This document shows positions 22,617 through 33,464 of a stretch of DNA of 64,000 nt, piece after piece. A program made the position numbers and the translations under genes. Within the stretch, counting starts at the first letter, position 1; the number at the start of each line of letters is the position of its first letter. The stretch comes from Favolaschia claudopus (taxonomy: Eukaryota > Basidiomycota > Agaricomycetes > Agaricales > Mycenaceae). The stretch spans positions 1,302,001 through 1,366,000 of the forward strand of contig JAWWNJ010000018.1 in assembly GCA_037176885.1 (NCBI GenBank), read 5' to 3'. The notes beneath the pieces are model-generated. The model saw only the letters and a program-made list of their open reading frames with translations. It had not been told where the DNA came from and did no database searches.

Positions 22617-23016
22617 AACCTGTTTGCGCAAAAGCCATACGAGCCACCAGATGGCTTTGGGCGTGTGCGCAGCATATGGCTCCTAATTCTTGGACGTTTA
22701 AGCATCATACCTATATTGTATGCAACATATCCGCAGAGTGTGTAGTAGCTGTCATGGGCTTCCTCAAATCACCAGAATCCACGGTTAATTTATGGCATCA
22801 ACAACAGTTTCTCTGCTTGAGTGGTCTCTCCCTCACTGTCTGGGTATTGCCTGTCACGAAGGTCCGCAGTTCATCACCGGGCTTTATCTAGATAAGCACA
22901 GATGGTTTTGATGTAGTTGTGAACAGAATGCCCAAGATCAGCAGCCATTGGAGCCATCGGCTGCGCACACGCCAAAAGCCACCAGATGGCTCGTATGGCT
23001 TTTGCGCAACCTCTCT
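22617..23016. mobile_element. MITE, family K (copy 1)
   Basis: A 400-bp element flanked by ATT on both sides, with arms of about 50 bp nearly identical to each other (TTGCGCAAAAGCCATACGAG). An imperfect palindrome, AGCCACCAGATGGCT, sits inside each arm. Confidence 0.75.
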
Positions 23017-23224
23017 ATTCTAAGTAATCATTCAGCTGCGGAAATATTAATGGGTCAAGAAACTCAAATCCGGCAAGTATATCCCGGATATCAAATCCAT
23101 AGGTGTTCAGTTTGAAACCCAATATCTCTCGACGCTCCATATCCACCCTAAGCATCTGCCGAACCGTAGTTTCATTTTGTTTTTGCAGTCGTTGTATGTA
23201 GTAGAAAAGATGACTCCATGTCTG

Positions 23225-23900
23225 AGTCTGGTTCATCATCTCAGACTACTTCCAACTCCCCAGGAGTTGGTAGAGTGTCGTTTGAATGCTGATGCTGAGC
23301 ACCAGCACAGTCTTGTGCATATGCTTGAGCCCAACTGGCATGATTTTTCAGAAGTTCTTTTACTTCAGTGAATGGATGGTGAAGAATCATCCGAGCTTAA
23401 CACCACTTTTCGTAGGTCTCTTCATCCTCTGGGTCACAGGCAAAGCGAGGCCAGATGTTGACAACATATGGAAGAGCGCCCTTTGAACCTCTCTCAGTAT
23501 AAGTTTGACCTCGATGGTTCCAATGTCTCAGAAAGTCAAGCAAACAAGTAGTTTTAAGCTTTTCTAGATCTGCCGCTTTAGTTGTTGTGCTCTGAAGTCG
23601 TGTCAGATATTTATGAAGCATTCCAGTGCGTCGAGAAGTGTTTTTCTCAAAGTCAATTACGGTCGCCATCAAGTCCACGCTTTGAATTTCGGCCGAAGGA
23701 TTTTCAGCGCGACTTTTCAACGCGCGTCCTCTGCTTCATACCTCTGATACGCACCCTCTGGACCATATTCGTGATGCCCAACATGCCCAGGAGATGCGCT
23801 AGATACTTCAACCAGCGCAAAAATGGCAAGGGGGCCCGATAATCGATTTGCAAATGAAAAATCGGTTTCAAGCTGTTTTTGCAAGATACTCAGGGATTCT
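23225..23900 (-). pseudogene. PIF1/Helitron-type helicase protein fragment
   Basis: The minus strand reads GPLAIFALVEVSSASPGHVG, HHEYGPEGAYQRYEAEDAR, then after a frameshift near 23718 LMATVIDFEKNTSRRTGML, FLRHWNHRGQTY, GALPYVVNIWPRFACDPED and YEKWC. An in-frame stop follows, then ARMILHHPFTEVKELL and SWAQAYAQDC. The order and wording match the region upstream of the helicase motifs in basidiomycete PIF1-like proteins encoded by Helitrons. No Walker A motif or Rep domain is visible in the window. A frameshift and several stops make it a remnant. About 40 bp of it (the TTCAAAGCGTGGACTTG block) recurs at 24990 and 25178. Confidence 0.5.
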
Positions 23901-25457
23901 ATCGTATTGGGTGGGACGGGGCGGGAGCGGTTTGGGACGTGCTGGACGCTTGTCCGGCGCCGTGGGTCGGATTCTGGCAAACGACTCGGTGGAACAGGCA
24001 GTACGTGCGTAATCCACTCACTAAAGCCACAGTCTCATATACCCCCTCTATTGTTCACACCCTTCATGGCCGCTCACCTCCGCCTTTTCTCCGGTACCGC
24101 TTCGAGTGTTTGTCTACGCGCTAGTCATTGGGGGAGCTTGCTCCCCCTTTTATCAGAGCGGACACCAAATGGTGATGGGGCTGTGCTGGAGCGTATGATG
24201 GGTGACGTAAATCAGAAACCGCCGTGATAAAACACGTTCCGAGAGCAATATCAGTGATGCGGCGTGATCCAGCATACGCCAGCGTGATCCAGCGTGATGC
24301 GGGACTGATTCCGGTGATGTAGCGCGGATTTTGACAGCTGTGAACGCGTCTTCGCGGGCGCTAACGGTGTTGCTGAACGTAGGTTCTTCCTTCTCTGCAA
24401 AATTAGGTGGAAGTGAAGGCGTCAACAAGGCTTGGGAATTGAATTCCCCTCGCACTGTCTTGCGAGCAAGTTGCGATGAGGTTCAACAGTACAAGTTCTC
24501 AAAAAAGATACACAGAACCGACTTTGAACCGACTTCCAGCTTAGGTCTGGACAACTCGATATAAGGGCCCTAGACCAAAATGAAAACATCGATCTCGAGA
24601 CTGATATCGCGAGGCATGCGAGAAGTGCTCAACTAGCTTTACTTTGAGTAATGAGGACATTGAACTGAATGAACAATATTTTTATTGAGACTCTACATGT
24701 ACGGAAGCATACAAGAACCAGATAACTGTGTATGCACTTTTTAAATCTACCCCACTACCTCATCTCGTTGAATATTCAGATTCGCACAAGCTCCCCCACC
24801 TGTAGGCCGGGACACCGGCATACAAAACTTACGTTACGGTACACGCGGTCTACGGCATGGAACTATACAACATTGCTCTGTATTGGTGAAGATATGGAGA
24901 CCTCAGAATGCAATGTCTGTGCCCTACACACGTAGAGTACTAGATGCCTTCAGAAACGGATGTACAGCAAGCTACAATTTACCATACAATTCAAAGCGTG
25001 GACTTGTTGGCACGCCACTACCAGAACCTTTCCTGGCCATTCTCGCGTTTGTAGGAGGTTCTAGGGCATCGCCCAGACATAGTAAGCGTTGTGGATTGGG
25101 TACAGAGAACGTGTATTAGAGGTAGAAAGCATAGGTCAGTGCGCAAGAAAGTTGCGCAGAAAATCGTTCGGCCGAATTCAAAGCGTGGACTTGAATGGCA
25201 ACCGTAGTACGGTCAATCTCAGCATCTTCTTCCTCACCTGGACTCACATTGAGGCTGCGCAATTGGCGAGACGAGTGAAGCATTGGACAATTCAAAAGGA
25301 CATGACAAGTTTCTTTTTTTTTTTTTCTTGAATCCTTGTTATTTGCCCTTCGTCCCTAAAGACATGGTAGGCATACTCGGTACTTTAGCGTCATATGTAA
25401 TCGGTATCAATGCATAATTTGGTAAGCGGCGGTACTCTGCTTATCATGCCGCGTTGG
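23900..25457. other. Non-coding stretch
   Basis: No gene seen. There is an 18-bp hairpin (GGGGGAGC/GCTCCCCC) at about 24130-24147, a cluster of GTGATCCAGC-like repeats at 24255-24310, and two short scraps matching the helicase remnant. A T run of about 19 lies at 25310-25328. Confidence 0.4.
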
Positions 25458-28400
25458 CAGGGATTGGCCTGAGCTTCCGGAGAGAGAGGATTTCTAAGCC
25501 AAGCCATCATTTATTGGGCTTGAACTCCGAAAACGGAGCTCGCTACACTCCACCGGGAAGGCGGGAGAGCCGAGGCAGCCCCCTACGTATCTACAGGATA
25601 CAGAACAACTGTAGCTACGTGAGTGCGCATGAAAATAGCAAGATAGACTAGGAGTGGGTGGGTGGGACACAAAAATGAGCTATGACGACGACGGGGGGGG
25701 AAGACTAGGGCCCGGGGAGAAGACTAAGGTCGCACAGGAGGGAGGAGGGGGAGTCACCGAGCCAAAAGCACGACGGGGTGGAGGCCGGCGAGACGAAAAA
25801 GAGATGGAGCATGTGATAGATGGGATCACCTTTGCCAATCCCGCTGCTCTCTTCAGACCTTTCAGGATTGGCCTGAGCTTCCGGAGAGAGAGGATTTCTA
25901 AGCCAAGCCATCATTTATTGGGCTTGAACTCCGAAAACGGAGCTCGCTGCACTCCACCGGGAAGGCGGGAGAGCCGAGGCAGCCCACAACCAACAGCTCA
26001 CCATGAAGCAGCCACAGGCGGGCGAAAACAGGGTGAAGCGCCAGAGGCTCCAAAAACCAAGGGAAAAAGAAGGCGAGCAGGGGAGGGGAGGGGGGAGGTC
26101 AAAGATGGTGGTGTGAGGAAGGTGAAACAGTAAGGGAAGAGGGGGAGACAGCGACTGTGGCAGGGCGGGTACCAGACTTTGGGAGTGGCCACAGAGGACG
26201 CAACTCAGCAAGACTGAGCCACTTGAAGCGAGAGAGGGAGTCAGCAACTGCGTTTTCATGGGTGGAGATCCACAGTGGGCGGAAGGTGAAATCGTGATGC
26301 ACCGCAAGGAGAGCAAATGCACGAAACAAAGCCTGAGTTGGTGGGTGATCAATGGAGCCAGACAGTAGGCAGGTAGAGATGGCTTCGTTATCAATACGGA
26401 AGACAACCTCAAAGCCAGTCCAGCAGTGGCCCCAGATCTCCGCAGCACGCAGGACTGCGCGCATCTCCTTCCAATGGATTGGATGACGACGGTAGCGTGC
26501 TGGCACTGGCTCAGTGAAGAACAGGTCAACACCTGCCCAATGTCCACCAATACCAAGCTTGCCACTGGCATCAGTGAAAACCTCGAAGCTGATACGAGGA
26601 GGTCCAATCACATAAATGCCATTGAAAGTTGGCAGGAATGAGTTCCACCAAGCAATGTCAAGCTTGGCAGAGGCAGGAAGGCGACGGCGTTGGCGACGGG
26701 GAAGGAAGGCGAGACTCCGCAGGAAGTCTCGGATGCGACGGGTGAAAAAGCGACCAACGGGAATCACGGACTGAGCAAAAACGAGGTGACCACACAATTG
26801 CTCGAGTACGTAGTGGCTAGCGGAACCCCGGGACAGACACTGATTGAGCAGCAAAAGAAGCCGACCAAGCTTGTCTGCGGGAAGGCGTGCCTGCATCTTC
26901 ACGGTGTCAAGCTCAATGCCGAGAAACTCGAGGCAGTGAGTGGGCCCCTCCTCCTTATCACCGGATATTGAAAAACCAAGCTCCGCAGCTACAGAGCGGA
27001 AAACAGCACGACCATGCTCAGCATATGCCAAACCCTTGGAGGCAGGGGTGACATTGATCCAGTCATCCAGGTAATGCTGGATGAGCTTCATGACTTCATC
27101 ACGAGACAGTAGAATCCAGTGATGAGCCTCCGCAAAGTAATTGTACAGGCGTGGACCAGTACGAATACCGAACGGCAGGAAGATGTCCAGGAATAGACGC
27201 ATCTTCCACTCAAAGCCCATCAGATGTACATGGTCTGGGTGAATTGGAATATGCCTGAACGCTGCCTCCAGATCTGCCTTGTAGAGGAAGGATCCAGGGC
27301 CTGCCTTCCGTACACGGTCAATAGCCCCCATGACAGCCTCGTAGACCAGATGGCCGTACTCAGCAGGGATCGCGTCATTGACTGAGGATCCAGGAGGATA
27401 TGAGAGGTGATGGATCCGACGACGTTTCTCGCTATATTTCTTGGGCACGGAGCCCAGCGGAGAAAGGACAGGCTTAACAGTATCAGCCATGTCTGTGATG
27501 TCAATGATACGCCCAAGAGAGACCTCATGGGCAATATCCTTGTCCACTGTCTCGGGGAACGCAAGCGCGGATGGAAGAGGGGCAGGGGCAGAAGGAGATG
27601 GAGAGGGCATAAGCATAGGATCCACACCTAAGAGGACACCGTGGCGGATAGCAGAGACAAGGGTCTCAGCGAAGGAGCGATCTGGGTAGTCTGCGAGCGC
27701 ACGAGCCCACGCCTCGTGGTGAAGCTTCGTCGGAGGCATGGGTTTTGAATGCGGAGTAGTGAGAGGGAAGAGTAGGTCCGTGTTGGGGCGTGCCGGGGGC
27801 AGGGATTGCGCCATAACCTCAATCGGGGAGAGAGGGCGGTCAGAATCGGCTGTATGGGTGACTAGGGGAGGAGATGGGACTTTCCTGCTCAAATCTGAGC
27901 GAGGAGAGCCAGAAGCATCTCCCCCTCGCTCACCCGGCTTCAATAACGCGCCATCAGGGGGATTTTCCTGAGGCAGGACTGGCCGAGCTACGTCCGGGGG
28001 GTTTGAGGAACGGCGCGCGCAAAAAGGCGCGGTGTGGTGACGACTACCGCAATGAGAGCAGACATGGCGGCGTAGGCACTGGCGGCGACCTTCCCAGCAG
28101 CCTCCTACGCGATTGTGGCCCCAGCAGATCTGTGCACGTACTCGCGTTCCGTTCTCCATCAAAATCCTTCCATCCGTCGGAGGCGTCCAGTGCCCACGAT
28201 CTTCATGGTGCCAGCTGAGTAGTCCATTGACCTTGACGAGTCTGAAGCCGGGCCGGAGAGAAGGCATCGAAGTCGACCAGCCGAAGGTGGGGGAGGGAAC
28301 GAAGAGGCAGCGCAAGCACCCAAGAAGAGAAAGGAAACAAAAGAAAATGACACAAAAATGAGCTATGACGACGACGGGGGGGGAAGACTAGGGCCCGGGG

Positions 28401-28548
28401 AGAAGACTAAGGTCGCACAGGAGGGAGGAGGGGGAGTCACCGAGCCAAAAGCACGACGGGGTGGAGGCCGGCGAGACGAAAAAGAGATGGAGCATGTGAT
28501 AGATGGGATCACCTTTGCCAATCCCGCTGCTCTCTTCAGACCTTTCAT
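25458..28548 (-). mobile_element. DIRS/Ngaro-type retroelement with split direct repeats (copy 2)
   Basis: On the minus strand: A1 (28548-28350), coding region (28315-26099), B1 (25998-25864), A2 (25862-25666) and B2 (25660-25458). The two A repeats look identical over about 195 bp, as do the shared parts of B, so the element is structurally complete and probably young. It belongs to a subfamily distinct from copy 1: the repeats align but differ at many positions. At about 3.1 kb, with one ORF, it has no room for a tyrosine recombinase gene. Confidence 0.8.
26099..28315 (-). CDS. DIRS-like zinc-finger/RT/RNase H polyprotein, intact
   Basis: A single 738-codon ORF. The better-supported start is Met17 (MPSLRPGFR), which matches the starts of the other two copies. 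Residues 64-99 form a Cys/His cluster (CWGHNRVGGCWEG, HVCSHCG, ending APFC), a plausible nucleic-acid-binding finger taking the place of a gag zinc knuckle. RT has YKADLEAAFRHIP (near 347), IFLPFGIRTGP and the catalytic HYLDDW (near 415). RNase H has FEVFTDASGKLGIGG (near 578), KEMRAVLRAAE, FRIDNEA (near 643) and ENAVADSLSRF (near 692). The C-terminus is short and low in complexity, and no tyrosine recombinase follows. The protein would copy the element's RNA; integration must be supplied in trans or by another route. Confidence 0.85.
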   Translation of the reverse strand: MRCLFVPSPTFGWSTSMPSLRPGFRLVKVNGLLSWHHEDRGHWTPPTDGRILMENGTRVRAQICWGHNRVGGCWEGRRQCLRRHVCSHCGSRHHTAPFCARRSSNPPDVARPVLPQENPPDGALLKPGERGGDASGSPRSDLSRKVPSPPLVTHTADSDRPLSPIEVMAQSLPPARPNTDLLFPLTTPHSKPMPPTKLHHEAWARALADYPDRSFAETLVSAIRHGVLLGVDPMLMPSPSPSAPAPLPSALAFPETVDKDIAHEVSLGRIIDITDMADTVKPVLSPLGSVPKKYSEKRRRIHHLSYPPGSSVNDAIPAEYGHLVYEAVMGAIDRVRKAGPGSFLYKADLEAAFRHIPIHPDHVHLMGFEWKMRLFLDIFLPFGIRTGPRLYNYFAEAHHWILLSRDEVMKLIQHYLDDWINVTPASKGLAYAEHGRAVFRSVAAELGFSISGDKEEGPTHCLEFLGIELDTVKMQARLPADKLGRLLLLLNQCLSRGSASHYVLEQLCGHLVFAQSVIPVGRFFTRRIRDFLRSLAFLPRRQRRRLPASAKLDIAWWNSFLPTFNGIYVIGPPRISFEVFTDASGKLGIGGHWAGVDLFFTEPVPARYRRHPIHWKEMRAVLRAAEIWGHCWTGFEVVFRIDNEAISTCLLSGSIDHPPTQALFRAFALLAVHHDFTFRPLWISTHENAVADSLSRFKWLSLAELRPLWPLPKSGTRPATVAVSPSSLTVSPSSHHHL

Positions 28549-29185
28549 GATGAACGTATGCGCAAGATGCGCGTGCTATGGTAGAGAATCCGTCGGAGTG
28601 GTCTCTGGAGAGCTCAGTACGTTCTACAGTACTGGGTGATGAATCCCCACACACTCCAGCAGCTCTTGTTGCGATCGAGCTCTACCGGCTTCCAGCCACC
28701 TCGGTGTATTTTCTGATATAACCAATCTCATTCCTCCTCTGGTAACCCTCTTTGATTGGGCGGAAACATGTGACTCTATAGCCCTTCTTAAGGCCTTTAA
28801 CTTGCCTTTAACACTGTCCGAGGGTGATTATTAATATGCACAATGTGGACAGAATTTTTCGTGGTAGATGTGTTCAGACGTACAATACAGTCCACTCAGA
28901 GCTGCAATTTGAGCTGTTACGTATTGAGCCACTTATGGTGCCAAGATCTGAACATAGTCTGCCGCAAACCTGGCGGAAAAGCCACAAATAAGATTGGTTC
29001 AAGTGGAGGGTATACCATATTATCATGTAGAATATCCTTCTATGTCCTCCGTTCCCCCAGAAATGTCTGACAATGATGAAAAGGTCAGAATTGATGGGAA
29101 TTTTCATAAAAAGGCAAGCAACATCGTAGTATGAAATAACCGTAGATGTCCCACCTTGGGTACAAGATCTCATGGTCCCCAATAC
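28549..29185. other. Non-coding stretch
   Basis: I see no gene or repeat structure that I can assign here. Confidence 0.4.
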
Positions 29186-29870
29186 TACTGTAGTATTTCA
29201 TTCAAATCGTTAATCACGCGTCACGCACCCCCTGTCGAGTCGATTTTTCGCCCTATGTCACGCCTCACACGGGCCTTTGTCGAATGTGTCTTTCGGTTCG
29301 CAAAATCCGTCCAAAATACTGTGTGGGTCAAAAAATTGCTCTGCTAGTCAGCACGACCATTTGGGCAGCTCTCTTTGATTTCTTCCGTTTGACTCCCCCA
29401 GTTCAAGCTGATTCAACCACTTGTTCAACGGTTAGGGAAGGTTTCCTTTTTTCAAGGAGGAAAATAAGCGTAACTCTTTTCAATAATCTTAGAATAATCA
29501 GGACTTACATGTTCTTAGGCTCCTGGTGGACGATTTGGGGGATTAGCCTGTTTGCGAAGCAGCCATTGAATGGCTAATGGCTAAACAAGTGTCCAGATTC
29601 CGGCGTATTGACAAAAGACACCCCCAGTCCGAGTACCCGAACTTCATTCCAGACAGCTCCTCTTGACTTCTACATGAAAGCTTGGCCAATCAAAGTTTCC
29701 TAATGCGGAAATCGGTAGCCATTCAATGGCTCCAATGGCTCTTCGCAAGCCCTCTATTGTCGAATTTTTCCGTCGCGTCACGCTGCGCCAGACCTTCTGT
29801 CGAAATATCGAATTGGTTCGCGGGTGTCACGCGTCACCCACCGTGTCGATTTGATCGAAATACTACAGTA
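29186..29870. mobile_element. TA-flanked MITE, family A (copy 3), interrupted
   Basis: Inverted ends CTGTAGTATTTC, bounded by TA, 685 bp overall. Larger than copies 1 and 2, partly because a family K element is inserted at 29545-29755. Confidence 0.65.
29545..29755. mobile_element. MITE, family K (copy 2), nested
   Basis: A 211-bp element flanked by ATT on both sides. Ends AGCCTGTTTGCGAAG and, inverted, AGAGGGCTTGCGAAG. Each arm holds the palindrome AGCCATTGAATGGCT or half of it. Inserted within MITE A copy 3. Confidence 0.7.
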
Positions 29871-30812
29871 GGGTAGCCCCTGGACATTTCAAATTAATAT
29901 TTTCTTAAAATTGAGATTTCGCAAGAAAAACCAGAAAAACAGTTTATTTGGCTGCAGCTGTTCTGCCGAGGTCATATTTTGTGCCCGCAAAAATGATGCC
30001 TGGAGGGCAGGTGAGAGTATATAACAGCGGTTTACAGTCTCCTCTATCCCTCACCAACAAGTTTAGAATGATATAACTCTTGCTTTCCGTCTGAAAGTCT
30101 CATGAATTGTGATGCATAAAGATTATCCGTCAATTTCGGCACCATGAGTCAAAAGTAATCACTCTGTATTTTGTCGTCAAGTAGATTTACCATTCTTCAA
30201 GAAGGTGTATGGAAGGAAGACATACATATCTACTTCTTCCATTCATAAAACTTGGATTCTTGCCCCTATTAATTTGTTGTATGCAATGATTTTATCAGGT
30301 TTCATCAAAATATGACAAGGAAAGTTTATCTGATTATACAGGGAGTACCACCTGGTTATGCACCGGATTTCTTTTGTATTGGAGGGCAATAGATGCCAAA
30401 GATTATGTCTACCTACTTGAGATGGTACAATACTACATACAAATTTCATCGAAAATAATCGAATTTTCGGTTACTTTCTGTGATGACGAGTAGAAGGTCC
30501 AGGAGCACTTCAATCACCGGAAAAAGAGGCAGATGTCCTTGGAATAGGCCCCTTTTTATTAAGCTCACCAGGTAGTACTTGGTCCTGAAGTATCCTGTCC
30601 GGACACCTTGAGGACGAAAGCGAGGCAAAGTGATGGGAATTTCCTTTTTAGGAATGCAAATAAATTCGTCGCGGCTGTATATAGTAGTCGTGTGAATATG
30701 CAGTAGAATTTGAGAATTGTGACTGGTGTGACCTTACGCGTCTGCCTCTACGCGCTTTTCTGCCTGCTTTTTCGTCTCGTTAATACGCCGCCCACCGTAG
30801 CGCCTCACACAA
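29871..30812. other. Mostly non-coding stretch
   Basis: No convincing gene. The minus strand at 30446-30690 has a short open frame whose upstream part shares sequence with 8515-8570, possibly an exon remnant of a Harbinger-like transposase. Confidence 0.3.
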
Positions 30813-31050
30813 CATGTCGCAAGCCGTCTCCAACGGCTCTGCCCCACCGCTTCAAACTACCGGCAATGCCGTTTGGCTGCATGCCGACAACATCGCTCTT
30901 CTTGAGTGTCTCAAACAGAACAAAATCGGCTGCTGCCGACAATGGTACATTCAAGCTGACCACCTTGCGTGCGGCCTGTGCCTCTGTTAATAAAGTGCGC
31001 ACCAAAGGCGGTCCGATGACTGCAAAATCCTGTCAAGGAAAATACAAGAC
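30813..31050 (+). pseudogene. Myb/SANT-like DNA-binding domain fragment
   Basis: ATG at 30813 opens MSQAVSNGSAPPLQ, then AVWLHADNIALLECLKQNK. After a one-base frame change near 30920 it continues ADNGTFKLTTLRAACASVNK, then TKGGPMTAKSCQGKYKT up to a possible GTACGA donor at about 31051. The pattern (W...LL..L, G.F....L..A...., KT.KSC..K) fits the fungal Myb/SANT-like domains used by transposon accessory proteins. No downstream exons are recognisable. Confidence 0.5.
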
Positions 31051-32357
31051 GGTACGAGCTTACATTAGAATCTATCTCATATGTGGACGTTTTGGGTTAG
31101 GGCACAATAGTGAGCACAGTGTGCTCACTACTGTACTGCGGAACTAGCTCAGAACCATTTTCGAGCTCGACGAAAGTATCTACATAATTGACAGAGTTCT
31201 AATTATAGTAGCGCAGAATCATTGAACTCACCTCGATATTGTTTCATTTGACCTCTGGAAACGTTCGCCAACGTGCCGAATGGACAATCCGGTCACACAA
31301 GTGTATAGAAAGATGGCAACTTGTTCCTCGAGCGAACTCTTTTTGAGTGTTTTAATCCTCCAAGTGTGCGGAGTCTGGCTATCAGGGCAAGAAAACATGC
31401 AGCCGCATTCCTAGCTCTGTCTTGATTCTGTCCGGATGCCCCAGAACGAGCTACCAGCTTTTGCGTTGTTCCAGGTGAACTCCAGCAAAACTTTCCTCCT
31501 TGTCAATGTTTGCGGCGCATCATTGCGTGGAGCTGCCGCTTGCCAAGGATAAAAATTCTGCTGTTCATTCACCTGAAACATCTCCAAAGCTTCCGAGTCC
31601 TTGGCCATAGTTCATGGGGCTAAATGATTTTCCTGCTTTTAAATACACTGTGAGTTGGGTTGCGGGCGCCGGCCCGGACGGCTGGGGTTTTCCACCCCAG
31701 ACCCCGACCGCTGCGCGGGGCTTTCCGCTCGCCGCGGGGGCCCACTGTTAACCAGACTCCAGAGCCACCCTAAAACTTCAAGGCCGAGAAAAGCCGCAGT
31801 CCTAAGCGAGCGGACAGCCAATCTTGTTGGTTAATAGCGATTGGTCTTCCCCATAGCACCCTAACGTCGTCCTCCAGCCCACGAACTTCTGTTATCATCA
31901 AAGCAACCTCGAGTTCTCCGTGGCGTTTCACTTGTGCCAGAGGTGTTGGAAGAGGATCTCCGCATCTTTTGTTCCCATCATACCACGAAGGTGGTTGTTT
32001 TCACAAGCCACTAGTGACTGATACTACTTGAGGTCATTTTCGGGGTGGCCAGATGTGAATTGTAGTACTGGTAACCAAAGGCCGGATGACATTGGGATGA
32101 CAGGTGCAACTTGAATTGAATAAAGGCGGCGCGGGGCCTCTCGCTGAGGGCCGTAGAGCCCAGAGAGCCGCGAATCACAGAATGCACGGAGGGGAGGCCA
32201 TGACCATGAGCTTTCCGTGCGTCTTGAAGTCGCAAACAAGCACCAGCGTCGTCAATGAGCGAGTACCGTAGCTGTCAAGGTGTCAATGCACATAATGTCA
32301 CAGTCACTGATTGTGACATTATGTGCTTCCGCCCAACGCATTTCCGGTTCGCCAGCT
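31051..32357. other. Non-coding stretch
   Basis: No gene seen. It contains a perfect 23-bp palindrome (31108-31130), a GC-rich island at 31660-31745 and a short hairpin (32288-32326) with 15-bp arms. Confidence 0.4.
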
Positions 32358-32645
32358 CAGCTCACGACACCTGTCTCGGTAACCCAGACGTTATAGCGTG
32401 ACCTTGTAAATTGCTTGAGGGCGGTTTCCTATCTTATCTCTCTCGGAATTGATCCGGCGGAGTTTCAATAAATGATAAGAGAATATGAGGCAACGATCAC
32501 ACTATAACGTCTGGGGCATTTGGTGTAGTAACACCCCCCATACGGTCACATCAGTCACTCGTGTCATTCGCATCACCGGGACACAGACCCGTACCTGGCT
32601 TCGACTTCGACGCGCCGCCTTTCTGGAGCTCTGCTGCCCATTCGA

Positions 32646-32838
32646 ATGCCCCCGGAACACGATCACGCCAAACGCGCGGCAGATTCCCAACAACTCTTAC
32701 AGGAAGCACGCGAAAAAACGCGTAAACAACGCGACTATGATTCGGAAAAAACGCGTCAGAAACTGGCGTCTCTCTTCGAAGAGCAGACTGGAAAACAAGC
32801 TCATAAATGGCAAATAGACGTGTCGGAGGCTCTCATCT
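32646..32838 (+). pseudogene. RecQ/DEAD-like helicase N-terminal fragment
   Basis: ATG at 32646 starts MPPEHDHAKRAADSQQLL, a charged helical stretch. It leads into EKTRQKLASLFEEQTGKQ and KWQIDVSEALI, the segment just before motif I (the ATP-binding GTGSGKT) in basidiomycete RecQ-like helicases. The similarity stops abruptly at about 32838, where the sequence becomes the antisense of the gene at 32840-33168. The fragment therefore lacks every catalytic motif. Frame and start look good, which suggests a recent internal deletion rather than slow decay. Confidence 0.5.
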
Positions 32839-32839
32839 G

Positions 32840-33168
32840 CATAATCCCCTACGCGCCACCCGGACAGTCGCGTCCCGCGTGCAATCTCTATCTCCCCAAC
32901 TCAGTGCATCCAGAAACTGTGCAACCGTGAGTCCATTCCCCTGAATCACAGCGAGAATCTTCAATATCTTGACTGCGAGTGGACCGAGGGGCAATTTAGA
33001 TGTGCTGGGCGTGCTCGATAGCTCATTGTCGCCTTCATCGATGGGGCCAGATTCACCATCAGAGCCTTTGTCGATATCGCGCGGGTCAAAGTCTGACTCT
33101 GAGTCTGATTCTTGCTCGGAAGATTCAAAGCCGGGGTAGGTGTGCTCAGAGGACGAAGATTCTGCCAT
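32840..33168 (-). pseudogene. DUF6589-like N-terminal fragment
   Basis: The ATG at 33168 gives MAESSSSEHTYPGFESSE, an acidic serine-rich leader. It is followed by KILKILAVIQGNGLTVAQ, then FLDALSWGDRDCTRDATV and RVARRGL. The last part resembles the N-terminal region of the large DUF6589 proteins common in Agaricomycetes, whose function is unknown. Similarity ends at the same junction as the helicase fragment. Assignment is from memory of the family pattern and needs a profile search. Confidence 0.45.
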
Positions 33169-33464
33169 TTGGGAATGAAAGCAGGTAGTATTGTGGAAGA
33201 AACAGGAGCGATGGATGACGACAAAGTGCCTAAGCAAAAGTACTTAGTAGCATTTGCGTCATCTTCGACAGCTCCGTGACTGATGTGACTATATGGATAC
33301 CAAACGCCCCAGACGTTCGGATGTGATCGCGGGCCAACTTTTCTTATCATTTATTGAAACTCCGCCGGATCAGTCCCGAGAGAGATAAGATAGGATTCCG
33401 CAGGAATCCGTGGCCCGCGTCACTCCGAACGTCTGGGTTACCGAGACAGCAGCTCACATGGAAG

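Larger units (their letters stand above)
32366..33449. mobile_element. Compound TIR element with two hairpin arms
   Basis: The outer ends are inverted copies of CTGTCTCGGTAACCCAGACG (left from 32371, right to 33449). Each end region of 130-140 bp is itself a hairpin bounded by CCCAGACGTT and its complement (32388-32520 and 33308-33438). The 8-mer CAGCTCAC occurs at 32358-32365 and at 33450-33457, a possible target duplication. Between the arms lie two convergent gene fragments. Confidence 0.65.

Noticed and set aside
31660..31760. Foreign or organellar GC-rich insert
   Set aside because: Short, with no gene content or boundary signal to support transfer.
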